From Alphaproteobacteria bacterium (GTDB lineage: Bacteria > Pseudomonadota > Alphaproteobacteria > Caulobacterales > Aquidulcibacteraceae), in contig JAUIJZ010000016.1 in the NCBI GenBank assembly GCA_030430715.1, positions 1 to 44,952 of the forward strand: a stretch of 44,952 bases of DNA, given 5' to 3'. The position numbers and the translations under genes are program-made. Position 1 is the stretch's first letter; each line of letters opens with the position of its first letter. Shown in pieces: positions 7,468 through 15,475 of the stretch. Below the pieces are notes generated by a model that ran no database searches, was not told the origin of the DNA, and saw nothing but the letters and a program-made list of their open reading frames with translations.

Positions 7468-9063
7468 CTAATCCCCCAAGAGCCGCCGGCCGATCACCTG
7501 CGCCTGGATTTCACCCGCGCCCTCGAAAATGTTGAGGATGCGCGCATCGCAGAGCACGCGGGAGATCGGATATTCGAGCGCGAAACCGTTGCCGCCGTGG
7601 ATTTGCAGCGCGTTGTCCGCCGCCGACCACGCCACGCGCGCGGCCAACAGCTTCGCCATGCCCGCTTCCAAATCGCATCGCTTGCCGGAATCTTTCTGAC
7701 GCGCGGCGAAATAGGCGATCTGGCGCGACGCCATGATTTCCGCCGCCATCATCACCAGCTTGTTGGCGACGCGCGGGAAAGTGAAAATCTCCGTGCCGAA
7801 TTGCTTGCGGTCGAGCGCGTATTGCAGCCCAAGCTCCAGCGCGCATTGCGCCACGCCAACGGCGCGCGCGGCGGTCTGAATGCGCGCGCTTTCGAATGTC
7901 GCCATCAAATGCTTGAAGCCCATGCCTTCGACGCCGCCGAGTAGATTGGCCGCCGGCACCTTGAAGCCGTCAAAACCGATCTCGTATTCCTTCATGCCGC
8001 GATAGCCGAGCACTTCGATCTCGCCGCCGGTCATGCCGTCAACAGGAAACGGATTGTCGTCATCGCCGCGCTGTTTCGGCGCGAGCAGCATGGAAAGACC
8101 GCGATGGTCGCTCGTGTTCGGATCGGTGCGCACCAGCAGCGTCATCACGTCGGCGCGCGCCGCATGCGTGATCCAAGTCTTGTTGCCGGTGACGATGTAG
8201 GCATCGCCCTCCTTCACCGCACGCGTGCGCAGCGCGCCCAGATCAGAACCCGTATTCGGTTCGGTGAAAACGGCCGTCGGCAGAATTTCCGCCGACGCGA
8301 TCTTGGGCAGCCAATAGTCTTTTTGCTCGGGCGTGCCGCCCGTCATGATCAGTTCGGCGGCGATCTCCGAGCGCGTGCCCAGCGAGCCGACGCCGATATA
8401 GCCGCGCGACAATTCCTCGGAGACCACGCACATCGCCGTCTTGCCGAGACCGGCGCCGCCAAATTCTTCCGGGATGGTGAGGCCGAACACGCCCAACTGG
8501 CCCATGTGCTCAAGAATTTCGAGCGGGATCAGTTCGTCCTTCAAATGCCATTCGTGCGCATACGGCACGACTTCAGCTTCCGCGAACTTGCGGAACTGGT
8601 CGCGGATCATCTCTGACTCTTCATCGAGCCCGGTCTGTTCCAGCGTGGCGCGCCCTTGCGCGTCGCGCAGCAGCTGCGCCAGCTTTGTCTTTTCTTCCTG
8701 GGTCGCGGCCGTGATGCAGGCTGGCGCCGGTACGCCGAAATCGGCCGGACGAATGGCCTCAACCTGCGTCATGGGCAGACCGCCGGCGAGCTGAGCCGAA
8801 TATTCGCCAACAAGCAGACGCGCCAGCAATTGCTCGGTTTCGCCGAATGCGCCCTTTTCCGATAAAGCGGCGGCCCAATCGCGCACCTCGCGCAGCGTCT
8901 CGGCATAGGTGGCGACCCAGGCCAAGCCGTGCAGCAAATGCTGCTCACGGTCGAAGGCGGCGCGGTCGGCGCCGGTGCGGGCTTTCACCGCCGCGCGCGC
9001 GGCTTGCGTATAATCAGCGGCGGTTTCGGCAGCGGCGCTAAGGTCGGCTAAGATATCGGGCAT
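7468..9063 (-). CDS. mcd: methylsuccinyl-CoA dehydrogenase (acyl-CoA dehydrogenase with long N-terminal extension)
   Basis: FAD enzyme of 531 aa. The C-terminal ~390 residues are a standard acyl-CoA dehydrogenase: TAVFTEPNTGSDLGALRTRA, the mid-domain WITHAARAD, the helix RKQFGTEI, and IHGGNGFALEYP then NIFEGAGEIQ. The N-terminal ~150 residues (ILADLSAAAETAADY..., GLAWVATYAETLREV) are extra and match methylsuccinyl-CoA dehydrogenase, which oxidises (2S)-methylsuccinyl-CoA to mesaconyl-CoA in the ethylmalonyl-CoA pathway. Ccr and Ecm nearby support this; a generic acyl-CoA dehydrogenase is the alternative. ATG 9063 is preceded by GAGAAAG; the open frame to 9564 runs into antisense of the antiporter gene and is not coding. 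Confidence 0.84.
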   Translation of the reverse strand: MPDILADLSAAAETAADYTQAARAAVKARTGADRAAFDREQHLLHGLAWVATYAETLREVRDWAAALSEKGAFGETEQLLARLLVGEYSAQLAGGLPMTQVEAIRPADFGVPAPACITAATQEEKTKLAQLLRDAQGRATLEQTGLDEESEMIRDQFRKFAEAEVVPYAHEWHLKDELIPLEILEHMGQLGVFGLTIPEEFGGAGLGKTAMCVVSEELSRGYIGVGSLGTRSEIAAELIMTGGTPEQKDYWLPKIASAEILPTAVFTEPNTGSDLGALRTRAVKEGDAYIVTGNKTWITHAARADVMTLLVRTDPNTSDHRGLSMLLAPKQRGDDDNPFPVDGMTGGEIEVLGYRGMKEYEIGFDGFKVPAANLLGGVEGMGFKHLMATFESARIQTAARAVGVAQCALELGLQYALDRKQFGTEIFTFPRVANKLVMMAAEIMASRQIAYFAARQKDSGKRCDLEAGMAKLLAARVAWSAADNALQIHGGNGFALEYPISRVLCDARILNIFEGAGEIQAQVIGRRLLGD

Positions 9064-9170
9064 GGCTTTCTCGCGAGTCGAAGGACATAAACATCCTTTC
9101 GCAGCTGCGAAAAGAGCAAGCGGAGTTCTGGAGGCCACGGTTTGGGCATTGCACGCATAGAAGGCGAAGC

Positions 9171-10961
9171 ATGACGCAAGGGCACGGCGCAGAGGCGATT
9201 GGACACGGCGCGGAAGCGCTCGCCGCCCATTCGGGCGATGGCGGCGTGCTGATGCAGACGCTGATCTTCCTGGCGGCGACCTGCCTCGTCGTGCCGGCTC
9301 TGCGTAAACAGCGCCTCTCCGCCATTCTGGGCTATTTGCTGATCGGCGTGGCGATGGGCCCGCAAGTGCTGGGCCGTCTGGCCGAGACGTGGCCCTTCCT
9401 CTCGCCGTTCGAACTTGAAAACTCGGAACCGACCCAGCTGCTGGCCGAACTCGGCGTGGTGTTTCTGCTGTTCGTGATCGGGCTCGAAGTGTCGTGGGAG
9501 CGGCTCTGGTCGCTGAAGCGGCTCGTGTTCGGCCTGGGCATGGCGCAAGTGGTGCTGACGACAATCGTCATCACCGGCATTTCGCTGAGCATCGATACGC
9601 CGTTCGCGGTTTCGGCCGTGCTTGGGCTTGCCTTTGCGCTGTCTTCAACCGCGCTCGTGCTGCAATTGCTGCGTGAACGCAATCAGGTGACGACGCCTGT
9701 CGGCCGCACCAGCTTTTCCATCCTGCTGATGCAGGATTTGATGGTGGTGCCGATCCTGTTCGTCGTCGCCGCGCTCAATAGCAACACGGACGCCTTCGGC
9801 CCCGATCAAATCGGCGTCGCATTGTTGACTTCGCTCGGCGCGCTCGCGGCGATTGTTTTTGTGGGCCGTCTGGTGCTGCGCCCGCTGTTCCGCTGGGTGG
9901 CGTCGGTGGACAGCCGCGAAGTGTTCATCGCCGCCGCTTTGCTGGCCGCTATCGGCATGTCCATAGCCGCAAATGCCGCTGGACTTTCTACCGCGCTGGG
10001 CGCGTTTCTCGCCGGGCTGCTGCTGGCCGAAACCGAATTCCGCCATCAGATCGAGACCGACCTCGATCCATTCAAGGATTTGCTGCTCGGCCTCTTCTTC
10101 GTGACGGTCGGCATGCAGATCGATCTCACGCTCTTCTTCGGCGAGCCGTTGCTGATCCTGGCCGCCGTGCTGGGGCTGTTCGCGGTAAAGGCGGCGTTGA
10201 TCGCGCCATTGGCGCGCGCCTTCGGCATGCCGTGGCCGCGCGCCATCGAAATGGCGTTTCTACTCGGCCAAGTCGGCGAGTTCGCCTTTATCGTGGTGGC
10301 GGCGGCGCAGCGCGCCGAAGTGCTGCCCAACGTCATCGCCGAATACATGCTGCTGGTGACGGCGCTTTCGATTTTCCTGACGCCGCTCATGGCCTGGATC
10401 GGACGCGTGCTGGCGCAGCGCTTCGAAAAATCCGACGCGCCAACCGCGCCCGCGGACGCCGCCAACGCACGCGACCATGTCGTCATCGCCGGGTGCGGAC
10501 GGGTTGGACGCATGCTGGCCGACATTCTCGGCAAGGAAGAGATCGTGCATGTGGGCGTGGACGCGGATGCGGCGTTGATCAACCAAATGCGTCATGCCGG
10601 CCGTCCTTTCCATTATGGCGACGCCAGCCGGCGCGACGTATTGGCCAGCGTCGGCGCAGCGGACGCCGCGGCGATCGTCGTCACCATGGACCGGCCGGAC
10701 GCCGTCGAGCGCATCGTGCGCGAGGCCAAAGCCGCGTGGCCGGACGTGCCGGTCTATGCCCGCGCGCGCGATGCCGATCATGCACGGCGGCTGCGCGAAA
10801 TCGGCGCCGACATGGCCAGCCCCGACACGGTGGAGGCGGCGTTGCAATTGGGCGAAGCATTGCTCGGCGGCATCGGCGTGCCCGATGAAGCGGTGCGTCA
10901 CATCATCGAAGAACGCCGCGAAACGGAATTGGCGAAAGCACTTTACCGCGCCGAGAGCTGA
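9171..10961 (+). CDS. Kef-type K+/H+ (CPA2) antiporter with TrkA-N domain
   Basis: A 596-aa inner-membrane cation:proton antiporter. Residues ~25-415 form about 12 membrane segments with CPA2 signatures (LGYLLIGVAMGP, ELGVVFLLFVIGLE, ALSSTALVLQLL, ILLMQDLMVVPIL, ALGAFLAGLLLAETEFRH, LGQVGEFAFIV). Residues ~435-550 are a TrkA-N Rossmann domain (HVVIAGCGRVGRMLADIL) that senses NAD(H) or nucleotides, and the protein ends in a short cytosolic tail. No KefF/KefG quinone reductase is adjacent, so I do not specify KefB or KefC. The start is the ATG at 9171; the N-terminus is histidine-rich (GHGAEAIGHGAEALAAH). Divergent from mcd. Confidence 0.92.
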   Translation: MTQGHGAEAIGHGAEALAAHSGDGGVLMQTLIFLAATCLVVPALRKQRLSAILGYLLIGVAMGPQVLGRLAETWPFLSPFELENSEPTQLLAELGVVFLLFVIGLEVSWERLWSLKRLVFGLGMAQVVLTTIVITGISLSIDTPFAVSAVLGLAFALSSTALVLQLLRERNQVTTPVGRTSFSILLMQDLMVVPILFVVAALNSNTDAFGPDQIGVALLTSLGALAAIVFVGRLVLRPLFRWVASVDSREVFIAAALLAAIGMSIAANAAGLSTALGAFLAGLLLAETEFRHQIETDLDPFKDLLLGLFFVTVGMQIDLTLFFGEPLLILAAVLGLFAVKAALIAPLARAFGMPWPRAIEMAFLLGQVGEFAFIVVAAAQRAEVLPNVIAEYMLLVTALSIFLTPLMAWIGRVLAQRFEKSDAPTAPADAANARDHVVIAGCGRVGRMLADILGKEEIVHVGVDADAALINQMRHAGRPFHYGDASRRDVLASVGAADAAAIVVTMDRPDAVERIVREAKAAWPDVPVYARARDADHARRLREIGADMASPDTVEAALQLGEALLGGIGVPDEAVRHIIEERRETELAKALYRAES

Positions 10962-11000
10962 CATTCTTCATCTGATTTTTCTGGGAGCAATCGCGTACGC

Positions 11001-11705
11001 ATGAGCAGACGGAAGGTCTTTCTCGATATTGGCGCGCATTGGGGCGAAACGCTGGACGAAGTGCTGGCCCCGCCGTGGACGTTCGATCTTGTCTATGCGT
11101 TCGAGCCGGACCCGGAAGCGATCGCCATCATTCGCGGGAAATTTCCGGACGCGCTGGCGCAAGGACGGCTCGTCATTGTCGAGGCGGCGCTGTCCAATCG
11201 CGACGGCGAAGCCGAATTGTTCGGCGGCAATGAAGGCGGCGGCGCCACGCTCTATGCGGAGAAAATCGGCATTGATGCAGCGCGGCGCAAAACCGTTCCA
11301 CTGATGACATCGCGCCGGTTTTTCACGGAGAACCTCAACGAGAGCGACCTCATCGTCGCCAAGCTCAATTGCGAAGGCGGCGAGATCGATATTTTGTCGG
11401 ATCTGGCCGATAGCGGCGAAATCGCAAAGCTCGCGCACGCCATCGTCGATTTCGACATCCGCAAAGTGCGCGGCCGCAGACGCGAAGCAAAAGCCGTGAT
11501 GCAGCGTATGCGGGCGGCGGGCTTCAATCGCTTCGCGCTGACGGAAGATGTGATGGTCGGCCCCGATGCGCGCGCCCGTACGCGTAATGCGCTGCTGGCG
11601 TCGCCGGTCGCGCGCGACATCTGCGCGGACAGCGCGTTGCTGAACACGCCGCCGCGCCGGCCGAAATTTACGCGTAGGCTGAAAACGCTGTTTCGCTATG
11701 CGTGA
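11001..11705 (+). CDS. FkbM-family SAM-dependent methyltransferase
   Basis: A 234-aa class I methyltransferase of the FkbM type, which usually O-methylates sugars or small molecules. The SAM-binding loop is FLDIGAHWGET (residues ~7-17), followed by YAFEPDPEA (acidic motif II). The family Asn/Glu signature is KLNCEGGEIDIL, corresponding to the usual K-x-D-x-E-G-x-E. It starts about 40 bases after the antiporter gene on the same strand and ends 6 bases before the convergent Rieske gene. Substrate unknown; surface-glycan methylation is possible given the glycosyltransferases elsewhere in the window. Confidence 0.87.
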   Translation: MSRRKVFLDIGAHWGETLDEVLAPPWTFDLVYAFEPDPEAIAIIRGKFPDALAQGRLVIVEAALSNRDGEAELFGGNEGGGATLYAEKIGIDAARRKTVPLMTSRRFFTENLNESDLIVAKLNCEGGEIDILSDLADSGEIAKLAHAIVDFDIRKVRGRRREAKAVMQRMRAAGFNRFALTEDVMVGPDARARTRNALLASPVARDICADSALLNTPPRRPKFTRRLKTLFRYA

Positions 11706-11711
11706 GCGCGC

Positions 11712-12770
11712 TTAGCTCATCCACCTCAGCGTGGTCGGCTCGATCGGATTGACGAAGTCGCGGTTTTCTTCGCGGCTCTTGGCCCATTCGCGCTTGAGCT
11801 TCAGATACCATTTGGCCTGCACGTCGATGTCGTCGATCCAGAGCATGCTCGGCCCGTAAGCGAGGCCGGTATTCTGCAGATCGACCATGCGGCCATCTTG
11901 ATCCAAAAATTCGCGGCCCGCGGGGATCAGGATCGGTTTCAGTACATCCAGCAGCGGCGCATGCTTCCAATACGTGACTTGCGTGATGCGCGTGGAGGTA
12001 TCGTTTTCCGGCGTCAGGCAGGTCAGCGTGAACAGGCGCGAGCTGGGATTTTCCACCACCTCCCAGCGGAAGCCGGGCAGCATGAAGCAGATCTCGGTCG
12101 TCACCTGCCCGCCGAACAAGGCGCGATAGGCAAGCGAATTGCCGGAGGGCGCGTGACGCTCGATGGCCCAGCCGCGCTCGCGCGGCACGAAGCGCTTTTG
12201 CTTCAGCTTGCGGCCTGAACTCGGCGGGCGCCACCACCATTGATTATGCACGTAGGGCACGTGCGCGGGGTCCATCAGGCCCACGACCGCATTGTCCATG
12301 TGCGCGGCGAAGGTGCGTTCGATGATGAATTTCGGTTCGCGCAAATCGCCCAGGCCGAATTCCGGCGCAGGCGGCGGCGCGCCATCGAAGCGCGGATCGG
12401 AAGAGACGTAAACCAGCACGATGCCGTTGGCTTCGTGGGTCGGGAAATGGCGCACGCGAATGCGGCCGGCTTCATAAGGCTGGCCTTCGACGAGCGATGG
12501 GATTTGCTTGCACACGCCGTCGCCTGCGCCGAAGCGCCAGCCATGATAGGGGCATTCGACCGTCTGCACGCCGTTGGTTTCGACGATGCGCCCAGCCGAA
12601 AGCGGCACGGCGCGGTGCGGACAAATATCCCGCAGCGCGAAGGCGCGCCCTTCGGCGTCACGCCCGAGCACAACAGGCTCGCCAAGAATTTCGCGGCGAA
12701 ACATCGCCCCGCGTTTCAGCTCACGCGAGGACGCCGCGAAATACCAGAGGTCTTTGAGAAGCTCGCTCAT
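11712..12770 (-). CDS. Rieske non-heme iron oxygenase, alpha-subunit-like
   Basis: A 352-aa oxygenase. The Rieske [2Fe-2S] ligands are CPH (Cys50, His52) and CPYHGW (Cys73, His76); the mononuclear iron site is D-PAH-VPYV-H (His170, His175) in the C-terminal domain. The overall layout resembles single-component-type oxygenases such as vanillate O-demethylase or related demethylases/hydroxylases; the substrate cannot be deduced. No reductase or ferredoxin gene lies nearby, so electrons must come from elsewhere. Its ATG (12770) overlaps the stop of the small membrane protein as ATGA, implying translational coupling at the end of a four-gene operon. Confidence 0.9.
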   Translation of the reverse strand: MSELLKDLWYFAASSRELKRGAMFRREILGEPVVLGRDAEGRAFALRDICPHRAVPLSAGRIVETNGVQTVECPYHGWRFGAGDGVCKQIPSLVEGQPYEAGRIRVRHFPTHEANGIVLVYVSSDPRFDGAPPPAPEFGLGDLREPKFIIERTFAAHMDNAVVGLMDPAHVPYVHNQWWWRPPSSGRKLKQKRFVPRERGWAIERHAPSGNSLAYRALFGGQVTTEICFMLPGFRWEVVENPSSRLFTLTCLTPENDTSTRITQVTYWKHAPLLDVLKPILIPAGREFLDQDGRMVDLQNTGLAYGPSMLWIDDIDVQAKWYLKLKREWAKSREENRDFVNPIEPTTLRWMS

Positions 12771-12997
12771 AAGGTCTGCGCGAGATACATGATCCCCGCC
12801 ACCCCGACAAAGCCCAGCGCCGCCGATGCGACAATGCCGCACGCGCACAGGCCGGCATAAATCGCGCGGCGGGTGCGAAATTCGCGCGAACGCGCGCGGT
12901 TGAGCGCCCCGCCCATGAAGAAGATCCCGCCCAGCGATCCGGCGACAATCCCGGCTAGGGCGGCGACGTAAATGACAAGCTGAGCCAGGAACAGCAA
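12767..12997 (-). CDS. small two-helix membrane protein
   Basis: A 76-aa protein with two hydrophobic segments (LVIYVAALAGIVAGSLGGIFFM and IYAGLCACGIVASAALGFVG) separated by a basic loop (NRARSREFRTRRA), so an inner-membrane hairpin. No known family recognised. It starts with TTG at 12997, three bases after the inhibitor gene's stop, and its stop overlaps the Rieske start by four bases. The tight packing argues that it is real and translated with its neighbours; it could anchor or assist the oxygenase, which is inference. Confidence 0.7.
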   Translation of the reverse strand: MLFLAQLVIYVAALAGIVAGSLGGIFFMGGALNRARSREFRTRRAIYAGLCACGIVASAALGFVGVAGIMYLAQTL

Positions 12998-13000
12998 ATC

Positions 13001-13441
13001 TCAGCGCGCCACGATGGTGACGCGGAAGGTGTCGACGGCGGCCTGATTGGTCTCCCACGGACGGCGCTGTTCGAACACAAGCTCGCCCGTCCCTTCATTG
13101 GTCGCCGCGAACATAAAGACTTCCCAATGATTGCCGCCGGCAAAGCCGGGCTCGCTCTGTTCGCGCACGGTGTCGCCCGTCGCCTCGCCGGCGCGGGTGA
13201 GGAACGGCGGCAGCGTGGTCGGCGCCCATTGATAGCCGGCGGTCGGCACGCCGACGAGCTCAACGGCAAAGCGCTCATTGATTGCGACCTCAACCGTTTC
13301 GCCATCCTGCGCGGCGCCGATGCGCACGCCGATCTCGTCCGGCGTCGGCGCCGGCACGGCGTTCGCCTCATCTTGCGCGCCGCCGCCCGCGGGCGCGCAA
13401 GCGGCCAGGAAAGCAAGCGACATCATAAGCGCGCGGATCAT
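13001..13441 (-). CDS. lipoprotein with chagasin-like (I42) peptidase-inhibitor domain
   Basis: A 146-aa lipoprotein: signal MIRALMMSLAFLAAC with lipidated Cys15, a short Ala/Pro linker, then a chagasin/I42 domain. The three family loops are recognisable: loop L4-like VPTAGYQW (usually NPTTGY), a Gly-containing middle loop around EPGFAGGNHW, and the final RRPWE in ELVFEQRRPWE. Chagasin-type proteins inhibit papain-family cysteine peptidases. It is translationally coupled (ATGA overlap at 13438-13441) to an M20 metallopeptidase, a pairing that the known I42 specificity does not explain. Confidence 0.85.
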   Translation of the reverse strand: MIRALMMSLAFLAACAPAGGGAQDEANAVPAPTPDEIGVRIGAAQDGETVEVAINERFAVELVGVPTAGYQWAPTTLPPFLTRAGEATGDTVREQSEPGFAGGNHWEVFMFAATNEGTGELVFEQRRPWETNQAAVDTFRVTIVAR

Positions 13442-14916
13442 GGGGCGGCTCCTGTTTCCATGATGCCGATATAGAAGCGGATCATGCGTTCGAAATTGTC
13501 GAGCGTCATGCGCTCGTTCACGCCATGCGGCATGTCCAAATCCTCCGGGCTCAGCAGGATCGGCTGGTAGCGATACACGTTTTCAGCCATGCCCGCATAG
13601 TGGCGCGCATCCGTGCCCGCCAGCACAAGCCCCGGCGCCACCGGCGCTTGCGGCAGCACCGCGCGCGACACGCCCGCGATCAACGCATAGCTGGCGCTTG
13701 TCGCGCTGGAGACCGGGCTCGCGGCCAAGGGCGGGCTGTCCCATTCCAGCGTCACGCCTTCCATTCCGCTCATCGCGTTTTGCGCGCGCTGCATCAGATC
13801 GTCAGCGTGATCGCGCGGATGGATGCGGAAATTGATCAGCGCAATCGCCTCTCCCGGCAAAATGCCGGCATGATCGCCGCCGCGGATCACAGTTGGCGCC
13901 ACGGTCGTTCCAAGCAGCGCGGCGGCGGCGGTGTTGGCGGAGAAACGCTCATGGATGATCGGCCCGAACATCCATTCATTGGCGAGCGCGACACGATCCA
14001 TCACGCCAAGCTCGGGCCCGAGCGCACGCATCATGTCGATCGCCGGACCGCCTTCGAGCCTGCGCTCGATCGGCATGGCGTGGATGCGGTCCACAGCTTC
14101 GGCGAGAAGCGACACGGCCGTTTCACGCTCCGGCATGGATGCGTGCCCCGGCTGGCTCACCGCACGCACGCGCATGATGCCGGCGCCGCGCTCGGAGAGG
14201 CCAATCATCGCGACAGGCGCGCCAGTGATGGGATGCGGATCAATCGCCGCCATGCCTTCATCAAGCACGAACCAGGCGCGCACGCCGCGTTGCGCCAACA
14301 GCGCCGCCATGCGCGCGGCGCCGCGCGGCCCGCCGATCTCTTCATCGTGGCCGAACGCGAAGATGATGGTGCGCTCCGGCCGCCAGCCGCGGGCGGCGAG
14401 AAATTCCGCCGCTTCCAGCAGCGCGACGAGCGAGCCTTTATCGTCCATGGCGCCGCGTCCCCACACGGCGTCTTGCTCAATGATCCCGGCGAACGGATCG
14501 ACGCCCCACGCCGCACGCGTATCGTCCGGCACCGGCACGACATCCTGATGCGCCAGCAGGACAATGGGCGGCTGCGCCGCATCGGCGCCGGGCCAGGTGT
14601 AAAGCAAGGACAGATCGTTCACCGTTTCGCGGCGCGCCACTTCGTGAAACGCGGGATAGCGCGCTTGCATCCAAGCATGCAGATCTTCGAACGCGCCGGT
14701 GTCCTCCTCTTCGTCCATCAGCGTAATGGTGCGAAACTGAATGGCTTCGGCCAGATGCATGGCGGCGGCGCTGATATCGATCTCGTAGGCGCGCGTATCG
14801 GGAATGGCCGGCGCATCGCGCGGCGCGGGCGGCGTGAACGTCCAGCTACGGTAGCCGACATAGCCGGCCAGGGCGGCGATCAGCACAGCCGCCGCCGCCA
14901 GGATGAGCCTGATCAT
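13438..14916 (-). CDS. M20-family metallopeptidase, membrane-anchored (carboxypeptidase S/PM20D1-like)
   Basis: A 492-aa dinuclear zinc hydrolase. It begins with a single membrane anchor (MIRLILAAAAVLIAALAGYVGY), so the catalytic domain should face the periplasm. Metal and catalytic residues are visible in order: His in LLAHQDVVP, Asp in GAMDDKG, the Glu pair in GHDEEIGG, Asp in FVLDEG, and the final His in TDARHYAG. The sequence resembles the carboxypeptidase S/PM20D1 branch, which hydrolyses peptides or N-acyl amino acids. ATG 14916 is used with GGAGGAGAC just upstream; the frame is open to 15219 but that part is antisense to the next gene. First gene of a four-gene operon. Confidence 0.92.
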   Translation of the reverse strand: MIRLILAAAAVLIAALAGYVGYRSWTFTPPAPRDAPAIPDTRAYEIDISAAAMHLAEAIQFRTITLMDEEEDTGAFEDLHAWMQARYPAFHEVARRETVNDLSLLYTWPGADAAQPPIVLLAHQDVVPVPDDTRAAWGVDPFAGIIEQDAVWGRGAMDDKGSLVALLEAAEFLAARGWRPERTIIFAFGHDEEIGGPRGAARMAALLAQRGVRAWFVLDEGMAAIDPHPITGAPVAMIGLSERGAGIMRVRAVSQPGHASMPERETAVSLLAEAVDRIHAMPIERRLEGGPAIDMMRALGPELGVMDRVALANEWMFGPIIHERFSANTAAAALLGTTVAPTVIRGGDHAGILPGEAIALINFRIHPRDHADDLMQRAQNAMSGMEGVTLEWDSPPLAASPVSSATSASYALIAGVSRAVLPQAPVAPGLVLAGTDARHYAGMAENVYRYQPILLSPEDLDMPHGVNERMTLDNFERMIRFYIGIMETGAAP

Positions 14917-14973
14917 GCCGCGTCTCCTCCGGAGGCGGATTTTACCGCCGTTTTCTGCTATTCCGTCAATGCG

Positions 14974-15000
14974 CCCCTTTTGGGGAACACTTGAGTTCCC
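14974..15000. promoter_or_regulatory. adjacent palindromes in a divergent promoter region
   Basis: CCCCTTTTGGGG (14974-14985) overlaps GGGAAC-ACTTGA-GTTCCC (14983-15000, perfect 6-base arms). They lie between the divergent starts of the M20 peptidase operon (14916) and the SnoaL-like gene (15029), a position suited to an operator. No regulator is assigned; the spacing does not match the alphaproteobacterial LexA direct repeat. Confidence 0.3.
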
Positions 15001-15028
15001 ACATTCGTTGGACGAGCGTGAGGGTTCC

Positions 15029-15475
15029 ATGTCTCGCGAAACCGAAATCGAAGCTCTGTTCCACCAGCCGCCGCCGGATGACGATCTCGGCGTGATGGAC
15101 TTCCTCGAAGCGCTCGCGCTCGCCATCAGCGAGGGCAATCGCGGCGCGCTGACACAGATGTGGGAAGCGCCCTGCTTCGTGCTCAGCCACGAGAGCGCCC
15201 ACACGCTTGAAGGTGACACGCAGATTGAAGAATTCTGCGCCGCAGCGCGCGATCGCTACAACACGCGCGGCGTGACGCATACCAAGCCGCAAGTGGTGCG
15301 CATGGACGAAATCAGCGACCGCATTGTCTGCGTGCGTGTGCGCTGGCCTTGGCTGGACAGCGACGAAATCGAAATGGGCGCCGACGTTTCGACCTATACG
15401 CTCTGCCGCACCGGCGAAGATGACGATTGGCGCGTGCGCATCGCCATCGTGCATGGCTCGGAAGCGCTGAGTTAG
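15029..15475 (+). CDS. SnoaL/NTF2-like fold protein
   Basis: A 148-aa soluble protein of the NTF2-like superfamily: a helical N-terminal half (FLEALALAISEGNRGALTQMWEAPCFVLS) followed by beta-rich segments (THTKPQVVRMDEISDRIVCVRVRWPW and VSTYTLCRTGEDDDWRVRIAIVHG). Similar proteins are often annotated as nuclear transport factor 2 family with unknown ligand. ATG 15029 is preceded by GAGGG; the upstream open frame to 14903 lies in the divergent promoter region. Its stop overlaps that of ccr by 4 bases. Confidence 0.75.
   Translation: MSRETEIEALFHQPPPDDDLGVMDFLEALALAISEGNRGALTQMWEAPCFVLSHESAHTLEGDTQIEEFCAAARDRYNTRGVTHTKPQVVRMDEISDRIVCVRVRWPWLDSDEIEMGADVSTYTLCRTGEDDDWRVRIAIVHGSEALS

Noticed and set aside
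9064-9564. N-terminal extension of the acyl-CoA dehydrogenase to 9564
   Set aside because: It would be antisense to the first 390 bases of the antiporter gene and reads as low-complexity sequence; ATG 9063 has a ribosome site.
13525-14994. Long plus-strand frame (489 codons) opposite the M20 peptidase
   Set aside because: Product is His/Arg-rich with no domain; the minus strand has a complete metallopeptidase with all metal ligands.
14983-15000. LexA/SOS box
   Set aside because: The palindrome GGGAACN6GTTCCC does not match the alphaproteobacterial LexA direct repeat GTTCN7GTTC.
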